From Noviluteimonas gilva (lineage in GTDB: Bacteria > Pseudomonadota > Gammaproteobacteria > Xanthomonadales > Xanthomonadaceae), in NCBI RefSeq assembly GCF_009740395.1, contig NZ_WOXT01000001.1, positions 1,174,464 to 1,238,463 on the forward strand: a stretch of 64,000 bases of DNA. The letters are read 5' to 3'. Every line of letters starts with the position of its first letter. The stretch's first letter is position 1. Shown here piece after piece: positions 26,520-34,667 of this stretch. A program made the position numbers and the translations under genes. The notes beneath the pieces are model-generated. The model saw nothing but the letters and a program-made list of their open reading frames with translations, did not search any database and was not told the DNA's origin.

Positions 26520-26948
26520 ATGAAGACTTTTACCGCCAAGAACGAGACCGTCCAGCGCGACTGGTACATCGTCGACGCCGAAGGCAAGACCCTCGGCCGC
26601 CTCGCCACCGAGCTCGCACGCCGCCTCCGTGGCAAGCACAAGCCCGTTTACACGCCCCACGTCGATACCGGCGATTACCTCGTGGTGATCAACGCCGAGA
26701 AGATCCACGTGACCGGCCGCAAGCTGCAGGACAAGATGTACTACCGGTTCACCGGTTACATCGGCAACCTGAAGTCCGAATCCCTCGGCCAGGCGCTCGA
26801 GCGCCACCCCGAGCGCGTCATCGAAACCGCCGTCAAGGGCATGCTGCCCAAGAACCCGCTGGGCCGTGCGATGTATCGCAAGCTCAAGGTCTACGCTGGC
26901 CCGAATCATCCGCACACGGCCCAGCAGCCGCAGCCCCTGGACATCTAA
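26520..26948 (+). CDS. rplM: 50S ribosomal protein L13
   Basis: The 142-residue length equals that of E. coli L13. The N-terminus [20 protein letters not shown] and the core [20 protein letters not shown] are diagnostic, and the C-terminal [13 protein letters not shown] is conserved. It is a large-subunit assembly protein. rpsI follows 9 bp downstream, the universal gene pair. Confidence 0.98.
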   Translation: MKTFTAKNETVQRDWYIVDAEGKTLGRLATELARRLRGKHKPVYTPHVDTGDYLVVINAEKIHVTGRKLQDKMYYRFTGYIGNLKSESLGQALERHPERVIETAVKGMLPKNPLGRAMYRKLKVYAGPNHPHTAQQPQPLDI

Positions 26949-26957
26949 GGCAACCAT

Positions 26958-27350
26958 ATGGCTATCCAGCAGAATTACGGCACCGGCCGCCGCAAGTCCT
27001 CGACCGCCCGCGTGTTCCTGCGCAAGGGCACGGGCACCATCACCATCAACGAGCGCACGATCGAAGACTTCTTCGGCCGCGAAACCGCCCGCATGATCGT
27101 GCGCCAGCCGCTCGAACTCACGCAGTCGACCGACAAGTTCGACATCCTCGTGACGGTCGAAGGCGGCGGCATCACCGGCCAGGCCGGCGCGATCCGCCTC
27201 GGCATCTCGCGCGCGCTGGTCGAATACGACGAGTCGCTGAAGACCGAACTGCGCAAGGCTGGTTTCATGACCCGCGACGCGCGTGAAGTCGAGCGTAAGA
27301 AGGTCGGTCTCCACAAGGCCCGCCGCGCCACGCAGTTCTCGAAGCGCTAA
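26958..27350 (+). CDS. rpsI: 30S ribosomal protein S9
   Basis: The 130-residue protein has the conserved [18 protein letters not shown] start and the basic tail ending RRATQFSKR, whose final Lys-Arg contacts P-site tRNA. It is co-transcribed with rplM. There is no terminator between its stop codon and the tRNA gene, which has its own -10 element. Confidence 0.98.
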   Translation: MAIQQNYGTGRRKSSTARVFLRKGTGTITINERTIEDFFGRETARMIVRQPLELTQSTDKFDILVTVEGGGITGQAGAIRLGISRALVEYDESLKTELRKAGFMTRDAREVERKKVGLHKARRATQFSKR

Positions 27351-27379
27351 TTTTTCGGGCAACGCAATCGCGGTACAAT
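27351..27379 (+). promoter_or_regulatory. Promoter of the tRNA-Gln gene
   Basis: TACAAT at 27374-27379 is a good -10 box, 16 bp before the mature tRNA. The -35 region 17 bp further up (TTTTTC) is poor and overlaps the end of rpsI. Confidence 0.55.
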
Positions 27380-27395
27380 CAAAACAAGCACGTAT

Positions 27396-27470
27396 AGCCC
27401 CGTCGCCAAGCGGTAAGGCACCTGACTCTGACTCAGGCATTCGGTGGTTCGAATCCATCCGGGGCTGCCA
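27396..27470 (+). tRNA. tRNA-Gln (anticodon CTG)
   Basis: The 75-nt gene folds as a full cloverleaf: acceptor AGCCCCG / CGGGGCT, D-arm with AAGCGGTAAGGC, anticodon stem CCTGA / TCAGG around the loop CTCTGAC with anticodon CTG, T-arm with GGTTCGAATCC, discriminator G and encoded CCA. It reads CAG codons. Sequence and length agree well with gammaproteobacterial tRNA-Gln. No attachment-site duplication or integrase is nearby. Confidence 0.97.
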
Positions 27471-27479
27471 AACAAGAAG

Positions 27480-27507
27480 ACCCGCCGAAAGGCGGGTTTT
27501 CTTTTTT
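27480..27507 (+). terminator. Terminator after tRNA-Gln
   Basis: Stem ACCCGCC / GGCGGGT with a GAAA tetraloop (27480-27497), followed by TTTCTTTTTT. Confidence 0.92.
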
Positions 27508-27549
27508 CCGTACAATGCACGGCTCCCACGCGTCGGAAGAGCCCCTGCA

Positions 27550-28542
27550 ATGAAGCTCGGTTCCCTCAAGGAAGGCGGCCGCGACGGCACGCTGATCGTC
27601 GTCTCCCGCGACCTCAAGCGCGGCGTGCGCGCCACCACCATCGCGCCGACCCTGCAGCGCGCACTGGAAGACTGGTCCAACACCGCGCCGCGCCTCAATG
27701 CGTTGTCCGACGCGCTCGATGCCGGCGATGCGCCCGATGCTTTCGACATCGACATGGCCGCGCTCGCCGCGCCCTTGCCGCGCGCCTATGAATTCGTCGA
27801 CGGCAGCGCGTATCTCCCGCACGTCGAACGCGTGCGTCGCGCGCGTGGCGCCGAAGTGCCGGAAAGCTTCTACGTCGACCCGCTGATGTACCAGGCCACC
27901 AGCGCCGGCTTCCTCGGTCCGCGCGATGCGGTGAAGGTCGTCGACGAAGGCTATGGCATCGACCTGGAAGCCGAGATCGTCGTGATCACCGACGACGTGC
28001 CGATGGGCGTCTCCCCGGAGCGCGCCGCCACGCACATCCAGTTGATCGGCCTGGTCAACGACGTCTCGCTGCGCAATCTCATTCCCAACGAACTCGCCAA
28101 GGGCTTCGGCTTCCTGCAGTCCAAGCCGCGCTCGGCGTTGTCGCCGGTGTTCGTGACGCCGGACGAGCTCGGCGATGCCTGGCAATCCAGCAAGGTGCAC
28201 CTGCCGCTGGTGACGCATATCAACGGCGAATGGTTCGGTGCGCCGGAAGCGGGCGTCGACATGCAGTTCGACTTCGCGCAGTTGGTCGCGCATGCGGCGA
28301 AGACGCGTCCGTTGTCGGCCGGCACCATCGTCGGCTCGGGCACGATCGCCAACGAAGACACCAGCAAGGGCGCCTCGTGCTTCGCCGAAAAGCGCACGGT
28401 GGAAACCCTGGCCAACGGCAAGCCGACGACGCCCTTCATGTCCTTCGGCGATGCGGTCCGCATCGAGATGCTGGACGCGCAGGGCCGCAGCATCTTCGGC
28501 GCCATCGACCAGCGCATCGAACGCCAGACGCCGGCCGTCTGA
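27550..28542 (+). CDS. Fumarylacetoacetate hydrolase family protein
   Basis: The 330-residue protein has FAH-domain features: GIDLEAEIVVITDDVP near residue 138 (metal-binding acidic residues), VNDVSLRNLIPNELAKGFGF near residue 175, and LSAGTIVGSGTIAN with TSKGASCFAEKR near residues 258-285. It is immediately upstream of maleylacetoacetate isomerase, so it most likely cleaves fumarylacetoacetate to fumarate and acetoacetate in tyrosine degradation. It is shorter than eukaryotic FAH but normal for bacteria. It starts about 45 bp after the tRNA terminator. Confidence 0.9.
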   Translation: MKLGSLKEGGRDGTLIVVSRDLKRGVRATTIAPTLQRALEDWSNTAPRLNALSDALDAGDAPDAFDIDMAALAAPLPRAYEFVDGSAYLPHVERVRRARGAEVPESFYVDPLMYQATSAGFLGPRDAVKVVDEGYGIDLEAEIVVITDDVPMGVSPERAATHIQLIGLVNDVSLRNLIPNELAKGFGFLQSKPRSALSPVFVTPDELGDAWQSSKVHLPLVTHINGEWFGAPEAGVDMQFDFAQLVAHAAKTRPLSAGTIVGSGTIANEDTSKGASCFAEKRTVETLANGKPTTPFMSFGDAVRIEMLDAQGRSIFGAIDQRIERQTPAV

Positions 28543-28640
28543 GGCGCGTTCCTGAGGGCGCGCCCGGCGGGCTTTCGCGCCCGCCTGCGCCAAGCTAAGG
28601 TGACTGCGCCGCCAGCCGCGGCACGGGGGGAAGGGCGGCA

Positions 28641-29312
28641 GTGAACGACCGGCTTCGTCTGTATTCGTACTGGCGCTCCAGCGCCGCGTATCGCGTGCGC
28701 ATCGGCCTGAACCTCAAGGGCCTGCCGTACGAACTGTTTCCCGTGCACCTGTTGCGCGACGGCGGCGACCAGCACAAGCCGGCGTTCCGTTCGGCGAATC
28801 CGCAGGGCCTGGTGCCGGTGCTCGAACACGGCCAGCGCATGCTGCGCCAGTCGATGGCGATCCTCGAATACCTCGACGAAGTGTGGCCCGATCCGCCGCT
28901 GTTGCCGGCCACCGCGCGCGACCGCCAGCGCGTGCGCGCGCTCGCGCAACTGGTCGCATGCGACATCCATCCGCTCAACAACCTGCGCATCCTGCAGTAC
29001 TTCGAACGCGAGTGGCACGTGCCGCAACCCGAGCGCGACGAGTGGGTGCGCCACTGGATCTGCGACGGCCTGGATGCGTTCGAAGCGATGCTGCACGACC
29101 ATCCCTCCACCGGCAGCTTCTGCGACGGCCAGGTGCCGACCATCGCCGACGCCTGCCTGATCCCGCAGCTCTACAACGCGCGCCGCTTCGGCGTGGACAT
29201 CGCACGCTTCCCGACCATCGCGCGCATCGAGCAGGCCTGCCTTGCGCATCCGGCCTTCGACGAAGCGCGGCCGGAGAAGCAACCCGATGCGCCGGAGAAG
29301 AGTCCCGGCTGA
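28641..29312 (+). CDS. maiA: Maleylacetoacetate isomerase (zeta-class GST)
   Basis: The 223-residue protein starts at GTG 28641 with GGGGGGAAGGG upstream. The GST N-domain has LYSYWRSSAAYRVRIGLNL; the zeta-class Ser-Ser pair is kept but the third residue of the usual SSC is Ala. NPQGLVPVLEHG and QSMAILEYLDE are the glutathione-binding turns, and the C-terminal half is helical with DAFEAMLHDHP. It isomerises maleylacetoacetate to fumarylacetoacetate, the substrate of the upstream enzyme; the two genes are 98 bp apart. Confidence 0.92.
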   Translation: MNDRLRLYSYWRSSAAYRVRIGLNLKGLPYELFPVHLLRDGGDQHKPAFRSANPQGLVPVLEHGQRMLRQSMAILEYLDEVWPDPPLLPATARDRQRVRALAQLVACDIHPLNNLRILQYFEREWHVPQPERDEWVRHWICDGLDAFEAMLHDHPSTGSFCDGQVPTIADACLIPQLYNARRFGVDIARFPTIARIEQACLAHPAFDEARPEKQPDAPEKSPG

Positions 29313-29368
29313 AAATTTCGAGTCGATCGCTAGGTTGAACGGCTGCCGGCGATTCTCGAAGGGCGTCA

Positions 29369-29397
29369 TTGACGCCTATGCGTCACTGGCGTACATT
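29369..29397 (+). promoter_or_regulatory. Promoter and operator of the RelE/NadS toxin-antitoxin operon
   Basis: TTGACG (29369-29374) and TACATT (29392-29397) form a strong -35/-10 pair with a 17-bp spacer. A perfect inverted repeat TGACGC-CTAT-GCGTCA (29370-29385) overlaps the -35 box and spacer, the usual place for an antitoxin operator. Transcription would begin at about 29403-29405. Confidence 0.75.
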
Positions 29398-29401
29398 CGC
29401 C

Positions 29402-29713
29402 GTGATTTTCATCGAGACCAGTTACTTCACCCAGGACGTTCTCGAGCTTCTCAGCGATGAGGAATACGCCCGTCTGCAGGCGTGGCTGGCGTCGAATCCA
29501 GATGCCGGAGACTTGATCCAGGACACCGGCGGATTGCGCAAGGTGCGTTGGTCCGCAGGCGGGAAGGGCAAGCGTGGCGGTGTTCGCGTGATCTATTACG
29601 ACGCGAGCGACGTGCATCAGATTCGCATGCTGCTCATCTACCGGAAGGGCGTGAAGGACGATCTGACCGCGAAGGAAAAAGCCATCCTTCGTTCCATCAA
29701 CGCGCAGTGGTGA
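29402..29713 (+). CDS. RelE/HigB-type toxin of a type II toxin-antitoxin pair
   Basis: Family toxins begin MIFIET-SxFT; here the matching residues start with GTG at 29402, giving 103 residues. The body has LLSDEEYARLQAWLA, GDLIQDTGGLRKVRW and GKRGGVRVIYYD, the core of ribosome-associated mRNA interferases. An in-frame ATG (29378) and TTG (29369) lie upstream, but they sit inside the promoter, so the message would be leaderless or nearly so. The toxin precedes the antitoxin, the order seen in HigBA/NadS-type modules; the antitoxin starts 1 nt after its stop codon. Confidence 0.85.
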   Translation: MIFIETSYFTQDVLELLSDEEYARLQAWLASNPDAGDLIQDTGGLRKVRWSAGGKGKRGGVRVIYYDASDVHQIRMLLIYRKGVKDDLTAKEKAILRSINAQW

Positions 29714-29714
29714 C

Positions 29715-30011
29715 ATGGACGCGAAACTCTTCAAGCGTTTGGTCGGCAGCATGGAGGCGATGGACGAGATCGTTCGCGGAGAGCGACCGCCGTCGCGCGA
29801 ATTCCATGTCGATGCCGTGGGCGTGCGCGAAATCCGCAAGGCGACCGGGCTTTCGCAGCAGAAGTTCGCCGACATCATCCATGTCAACGTGGGCACGCTG
29901 AAGAATTGGGAGCAGGGGCGCCGGGAGCCGACGGGTCCTGCGAAGGCCTTGTTGCAGGTGATCAAGGCAGACCCGCAATACGTCATCGAGACGCTGGCGC
30001 ACGCGACCTGA
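29715..30011 (+). CDS. NadS-type helix-turn-helix antitoxin
   Basis: The 98-residue protein carries an Xre/Cro-type HTH around residues 38-75: IRKATGLSQQKFADIIHVNVGTLKNWEQGRR. This is the pattern of NadS/HigA-like antitoxins encoded downstream of RelE-type toxins. It should neutralise the toxin and repress the shared promoter through the palindrome at 29370-29385. A strong terminator follows 2 bp after the stop codon. Confidence 0.88.
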   Translation: MDAKLFKRLVGSMEAMDEIVRGERPPSREFHVDAVGVREIRKATGLSQQKFADIIHVNVGTLKNWEQGRREPTGPAKALLQVIKADPQYVIETLAHAT

Positions 30012-30013
30012 AA

Positions 30014-30045
30014 AAAAGCCCCGCATCGCGGGGCTTTTCGTTTCT
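30014..30045. terminator. Terminator between the toxin-antitoxin operon and pilU
   Basis: An 11-bp stem AAAAGCCCCGC / GCGGGGCTTTT with an ATC loop is flanked by A-rich and T-rich runs, so it can work in both directions for the two convergent operons. Confidence 0.92.
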
Positions 30046-30062
30046 TTCGATGTCGTGCGACG

Positions 30063-31169
30063 TCAGTGCGCTTCGAACACGTCCGCATACGGGTCGTGCT
30101 CGCCGGTCGCGCCTTCGGACAAGCGGAACTTCAGCGCCAGGCCGTCGCGCGAGTCGGCCGCGTTGAGCGCCGATTCCTTTTCGACCTTGCCTTCCTTGTA
30201 GAGACGGAACAGGCACTGGTCGAACGACTCCATGCCCGCTTCCAGCGATTCTTCCATCGCCTGCTTCAACTCGTGCACCTGGCCGCGGCGCAGCAGGTCG
30301 CGGATCATCGGCGTGTTGATCAGCACTTCGCACGCGGGGATGCGGCGGCCGTCGACGCCGATCACCAGGCGCTGCGAAATCACGGCCTTGAGGTTCAGCG
30401 CGAGGTTCATCAGCACGTTCTTGTGCGCGGCCTCGGGGAAGAAGTTGAGGATGCGTTCGATCGTCTGGTCGGCGTTGTTGGAGTGCAGCGTCGCCAGGCA
30501 GATGTGGCCGGTTTCGGCGAAGGCGATCGCCGCTTCCATCGTCGTGGCGTCGAGGATTTCGCCGATGAGGATCACGTCCGGCGCTTCGCGCATCGCGTTC
30601 TTGAGCGCGTTGTGGAAGGCGTGCGTGTCCAGGCCGACTTCGCGCTGGTTGACGATCGACTTCTTGTGCTTGTGCAGGTATTCGATCGGATCCTCGATGG
30701 TGAGGATGTGGCCGGCCGACGTGCTGTTGCGGTGGTCGATCATCGAGGCGAGCGTGGTGGACTTGCCCGAACCGGTGGAACCCACGATCAGCACCAGCCC
30801 GCGCGGGGCCATGATGATTTCCTTGAGCACCTGCGGGAGCTGCAGCTCCTCGATGGACGGGATCACGCTGCGGATGGCGCGGATCACCATGCCCACTTCG
30901 CCGCGCTGCTTGAACACGTTCACGCGGAAACGGCCCGAGTCGGCCAGGGCGATGGCGATGTTGAGCTCGAGCTCGCGCTCGAACTGCGGCACCTGGCCCT
31001 CGTCCATCAGCGAATAGGCGATCTTCTTGACCATGCCCGCGGGCAGGCCGGTGTTCCCGAGCGGATAAAGCTTGCCCTCGACCTTGATGTACACCGGCGC
31101 ACCGGTGGTCAGGAACATGTCGGAGGCATTCTTCTCCGTCATCAGCTTCAGGAAATAGCCGATATCCAT
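30063..31169 (-). CDS. pilU: Type IV pilus retraction ATPase, PilU type
   Basis: The 368-residue hexameric ATPase has an N-terminal PAS-like domain (FLKLMTEKNASDMFLTTG), Walker A GSTGSGKST at residues 130-138, an Asp box near IEDPIEYL, Walker B VILIGEIL and the His box AETGHICLATLHSNN. PilU differs from PilT at the GEIRD site; here it reads GEILD, fitting PilU. PilU assists PilT-driven pilus retraction (twitching). pilT is not next to it here, unlike in many relatives. The 101-bp gap to the OmpA gene should contain its promoter. Confidence 0.9.
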   Translation of the reverse strand: MDIGYFLKLMTEKNASDMFLTTGAPVYIKVEGKLYPLGNTGLPAGMVKKIAYSLMDEGQVPQFERELELNIAIALADSGRFRVNVFKQRGEVGMVIRAIRSVIPSIEELQLPQVLKEIIMAPRGLVLIVGSTGSGKSTTLASMIDHRNSTSAGHILTIEDPIEYLHKHKKSIVNQREVGLDTHAFHNALKNAMREAPDVILIGEILDATTMEAAIAFAETGHICLATLHSNNADQTIERILNFFPEAAHKNVLMNLALNLKAVISQRLVIGVDGRRIPACEVLINTPMIRDLLRRGQVHELKQAMEESLEAGMESFDQCLFRLYKEGKVEKESALNAADSRDGLALKFRLSEGATGEHDPYADVFEAH

Positions 31170-31270
31170 AGCGCGTACTCTCTCCCGAAGGCGACCGTTT
31201 GCATGCGCGGCGCCGGCTTAACACAATGACTGCGCGCTCAATCCCCTAAAGACCGGCACGGCACCCCTCT

Positions 31271-32581
31271 ATGCGCCCAAGCTTCGCACACTTCACCCGA
31301 ACGCAACACGCGAGGCTCTGCGGCCTTGTGATCGCAATCGCGTTGTCAGGCTGCGCCAGCGTGCCGCCGCCGACCAGCGAGTTGTCGGCGGCGCAGCAAT
31401 CGGTCGCGCGGGCCGAAAGCGCCGATGCGGACCAGTACGCAACCTCCGAACTGGTGGCCGCGCGCAACGCGCTGGAATCGGCCCAATCGGCGATGTCCGC
31501 CGGGGACGACGAGGATGCGCTGCGCTTCGCGACCTCCGCTTCGGCGTGGGGCGACCTGGCGCTGGCCCGCAGCCGCGCGGCCACCACCCAGGCCGATTAC
31601 GACCAGCGTCGCGCGGAGATCGCCGGCCTGCGCCAGCGCCTGCAGTTGGGCGCGAACGATGAAACCCCGGCGCTCGCTTGGCCCGCACCGGCGCCGGCGC
31701 AGGGTCCGGACGTGGCCGCGGCGCTTTCGCAGCGCCTGGTCGCGCTCGATGCCGACGCCCGCCTGCAAGGCCTCGCCGCCTACGAGCGGCTGCGCGCGCG
31801 GCAGGCCGTCGACGTGTTGCCCGAAGCGCGCAAGAGCGATCGCGCGCAGGCGACCCAGATCGCGCAGCAGCGCGTGCAGACCGCGGAAATCGCGGCCCAG
31901 ACCGAAGCCACGCGCCGCGAAGTCGATCGCCTGGACCGCGAGCGCAGCGAACTGCTCGTCGAAGCCAGCCGCCAGGAAGCCGAGCGCGCGCGCCAGGAAG
32001 CCGAGCGCCTGCGTTTCGAAGCCCAGATCCAGATGGAAGAGGCGCAGCGCCTGCGCGCGACCGCCGAATCCGAAGCCGCCGCCCGTGCGCAGGCCGAGGA
32101 GATCGTCCTCGACGTCGCCGGCGACCAGGCCGCCAAGCTCGCCGCCGCCAAGGCGCGCGACGCCGAACTGGCGCGCAAGGAAGCCGAGCTCTCCGGCGCG
32201 GTGGGCGACCTGCCGCCCTCCAAGCGCAGCGGCGGTTCCGAAGTCTTCACCCTCGGCGGCGATGCCTTCGCTTCGGGCAAGGCCGCGCTGTCGTCCAGCG
32301 GCAGTGGCAGCGTTCGCGCGCTGGCCGCGTACATCGCCGCCGCGCCGACGGGCCGCATCCGCATCGAGGCCCACACCGACGGGCAGGGCGAAGCGGCCGC
32401 CAACAAGGACCTCTCCCAGCGCCGCGCCAACGCCGTGCGCGACGCACTGGCCGCCGCGGGCGTCCCGAAGTCGAAGATGACCGCCACCGGGATGGGTGAA
32501 TCGTCCCCGATCGGCAGCGACGACACCGCCGCCGGGAGAGCGCGCAACCGCCGCGTCGAGATCATCGTCGCCGACAAATAA
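31271..32581 (+). CDS. OmpA-family lipoprotein with DUF4398-like N-domain
   Basis: The 436-residue protein has a lipoprotein signal ending AIALSGC (Cys near residue 28). A helical N-domain (residues 35-110) with QSVARAESADADQYATSELVA resembles DUF4398. A long coiled coil rich in Glu, Arg, Ala and Gln follows at about 170-310. The C-terminal OmpA peptidoglycan-binding domain (residues 325-436) contains IRIEAHTDGQGEAAANKDLS and RRANAVRDAL, with the Asp and Arg that hold diaminopimelate. It likely tethers the outer membrane to peptidoglycan. It is transcribed divergently from pilU. Confidence 0.88.
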   Translation: MRPSFAHFTRTQHARLCGLVIAIALSGCASVPPPTSELSAAQQSVARAESADADQYATSELVAARNALESAQSAMSAGDDEDALRFATSASAWGDLALARSRAATTQADYDQRRAEIAGLRQRLQLGANDETPALAWPAPAPAQGPDVAAALSQRLVALDADARLQGLAAYERLRARQAVDVLPEARKSDRAQATQIAQQRVQTAEIAAQTEATRREVDRLDRERSELLVEASRQEAERARQEAERLRFEAQIQMEEAQRLRATAESEAAARAQAEEIVLDVAGDQAAKLAAAKARDAELARKEAELSGAVGDLPPSKRSGGSEVFTLGGDAFASGKAALSSSGSGSVRALAAYIAAAPTGRIRIEAHTDGQGEAAANKDLSQRRANAVRDALAAAGVPKSKMTATGMGESSPIGSDDTAAGRARNRRVEIIVADK

Positions 32582-32915
32582 CCTTTTATTTTCAATGTCT
32601 TGACGTCGCCTTGCCGACTGTCGGCAAGCGGCGGCAAATCATCAAAGGTCCTCTTGCCGAGTCGTGGGGGGAGGAGTAGCGTCGGTTCCCCGAGCACTCT
32701 TTTTGCTCGGCTCGCGAGAGACCAGGCCGATGACGCAAACGCCCGCATCCGAGGAGCGTGCCGCCGGACGAAATGTCCGGGCCGGCGCTGAATCGAATGT
32801 CACGGCGGCCTGCGAACACAACGACCTGATGCCATCCTCGCCCCCATGGACGCCCCGTGCCCCCAGGCCCGGGGCGTTCGCGTTTCAGAAGTAGTGGATC
32901 TACCAGGAGGCTGAC
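32582..32915 (+). ncRNA. 334-bp gene-free structured region, candidate riboswitch or leader RNA
   Basis: No convincing gene is present; a frame at 32730-32894 (54 codons) has no family match or ribosome binding site. The stretch is rich in inverted repeats: CTTGCCGA-CTG-TCGGCAAG (32610-32628, with another CTTGCCGA at 32653), CCGAGCA / TGCTCGG (32690-32710), and a C-rich loop closed by GCCCCG / CGGGGC near 32851-32880. GGAGTAGC at 32673-32680 and GAGACC at 32718-32723 recall the conserved ends of the yybP-ykoY (manganese) riboswitch, but the downstream gene is not a metal exporter and the core was not verified. TTGACG at 32600-32605 could be a -35 box, but no clear -10 follows. Confidence 0.3.
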
Positions 32916-33131
32916 ATGTTCGAAGGGCAACCGCAGGCGGAACTCGACGCGCTGATGAAGACCAATCCCGAGTTCAAGAGCCTGTATCAGCGCCACAAGG
33001 AACTCGACAAGAAAGTGCTCGACGCCGAACTCGGCGTGCTGGCCGTCGACGACCTCACCTTGTCGAAAATGAAACGCGAAAAGCTCGCCGCGAAAGACCG
33101 CCTCGTGACGATGTACGACGGACGACACTGA
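32916..33131 (+). CDS. DUF465 (YdcH-family) small coiled-coil protein
   Basis: The 71-residue protein is almost all helix, with charged heptad-like segments: FKSLYQRHKELDKKVLDAE and LSKMKREKLAAKDRL. This is the hallmark of the short DUF465 family, whose members have no known enzyme activity. An ideal AGGAGG lies 5 nt before the ATG, so it should be strongly translated. Its transcript may include the structured region directly upstream. Confidence 0.88.
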   Translation: MFEGQPQAELDALMKTNPEFKSLYQRHKELDKKVLDAELGVLAVDDLTLSKMKREKLAAKDRLVTMYDGRH

Positions 33132-33284
33132 CGACTTCCTAACCGTCGCGGGCGGCACCGGCGTCCTCGTCCGCCGATGCCGTCCGCGGTGGCAACCGGA
33201 CCCGCTGCATGGGCGCCGGCATTCCTAAGCGATAATCGCCCCCTCCCGCCGCACAGCATTGCGGCCGCACCAGGGCGACACCGC

Positions 33285-34667
33285 ATGCCGATCCACCACT
33301 CCGTGCTCGAATTGATCGGGCAAACGCCGGTCGTACAGGCCCAGCATCTCGACGCGGGCCCGTGCACGCTGTTCCTCAAGCTCGAAAGCCAGAACCCCGG
33401 CGGGTCGGTGAAGGACCGCATCGGCGTTTCGATGATCGAAGCCGCAGAGAAAAGAGGCGACATCAAACCCGGTGACACGCTGGTCGAAGGCACCGCGGGC
33501 AACACCGGCATCGGCCTTGCACTCGTCGCGCAGCAGAAGGGCTACAAGCTCATCCTCGTCGTGCCCGACAAGATGAGCCGCGAGAAGATCTTCAACCTCA
33601 AGGCGATGGGCGCGCAGGTCGTGCTCACGCGCAGCGACGTCGCCAAGGGGCATCCGGATTACTACCAGGACATGGCCGAACGCATCGCGCGCGAAACGCC
33701 CGGCGCGTACTTCATCAACCAGTTCGGCAATCCCGACAACCCGGCCGCGCACGAGTTCGGCACGGGCCCGGAAATCCTGCGGCAACTGGATGGCGATCTC
33801 GACGCCATCGTCTTCGGTTGCGGCAGCTCGGGCACGATGACGGGCCTGTCGCGTTGCTTCGCGCAGCACTCGCCGAAGACCGAGTTGATCCTCGCCGATC
33901 CGGTCGGCTCGATCCTCGAGGAATACATCAATCGCGGCACGCTCTCCGACAAATCGGCGAGCTGGATGGTCGAAGGCATCGGCGAGGATTTCCTGCCGCC
34001 GATCTCCGACTTCTCGCGCGTGAAGAAGGCCTACGCGATCTCCGACAAGGAGAGCTTCCTCACCGCGCGCGAGTTGCTGGCGAAGGAAGGCATCCTCGGT
34101 GGGTCGTCCACCGGCACGCTGCTCGCCGCCGCGTTGCGCTGGTGCCGCGAACAGACCACGCCCAAGCGCGTGCTCGTCTTCGTCTGCGACACGGGCAACA
34201 AGTACCTGTCGAAGATGTACAACGACTATTGGATGCTCGACAACGGCTTCCTCGAACGGGAAACGCACGGCGACCTGCGCGACCTGATCCTGCGCCCGTA
34301 CTCGCGCCGCGACACCGTCGTCGTCGCGCCGACCGACCTGCTCGTCACCGCGTACCAGCGCATGAAGCTCTACGACGTCTCGCAGCTGCCGGTGATGGAC
34401 GGCGAGAAGATCGTCGGCATCGTCGATGAGTCCGACGTGCTGCTGCACGTCTACGGCAACGAAGATCGCTTTCGCGATCCGGTGTCGACCGCGATGGTCT
34501 CCAAGCTCGACATCCTCGACGTGCGCTCGCCGATGGAATCGCTGCTGCCCGTGTTCGATCGCGGCCACGTGGCGATCGTCACCGAGCCCTCGCCGGAAGG
34601 CCCGCGCTTCCTCGGCTTGATCACGCGCATCGACCTGCTCAACTGGCTGCGGCGCCGGGTGCAGTGA
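33285..34667 (+). CDS. Cystathionine beta-synthase (PLP domain plus CBS pair)
   Basis: The 460-residue protein has an N-terminal PLP fold with the Lys43 Schiff-base site in NPGGSVKDR, the EGTAGNTGIGLAL phosphate/serine loop, and GCGSSGTMTG near residue 180 for phosphate binding. The C-terminal 120 residues form two CBS motifs (YDVSQLPVMDGEKIVGIVDE and the last ITRIDLLNWLR). This is the cystathionine beta-synthase layout, joining homocysteine and serine; a cysteine synthase activity cannot be excluded. The ATG at 33285 follows a possible -10 GATAAT (33231). It starts the + strand cluster and overlaps the glycosyltransferase gene by 4 nt. Confidence 0.88.
   Translation: MPIHHSVLELIGQTPVVQAQHLDAGPCTLFLKLESQNPGGSVKDRIGVSMIEAAEKRGDIKPGDTLVEGTAGNTGIGLALVAQQKGYKLILVVPDKMSREKIFNLKAMGAQVVLTRSDVAKGHPDYYQDMAERIARETPGAYFINQFGNPDNPAAHEFGTGPEILRQLDGDLDAIVFGCGSSGTMTGLSRCFAQHSPKTELILADPVGSILEEYINRGTLSDKSASWMVEGIGEDFLPPISDFSRVKKAYAISDKESFLTARELLAKEGILGGSSTGTLLAAALRWCREQTTPKRVLVFVCDTGNKYLSKMYNDYWMLDNGFLERETHGDLRDLILRPYSRRDTVVVAPTDLLVTAYQRMKLYDVSQLPVMDGEKIVGIVDESDVLLHVYGNEDRFRDPVSTAMVSKLDILDVRSPMESLLPVFDRGHVAIVTEPSPEGPRFLGLITRIDLLNWLRRRVQ

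Noticed and set aside
27396-27550. tRNA-Gln as an integration site for a genomic island
   Set aside because: No integrase, no direct repeat of the tRNA 3' end and normal housekeeping neighbours on both sides.
32730-32894. A 54-codon frame in the gene-free region before the DUF465 gene
   Set aside because: No ribosome binding site, no recognisable sequence, and it overlaps the inverted repeats; treated as non-coding.
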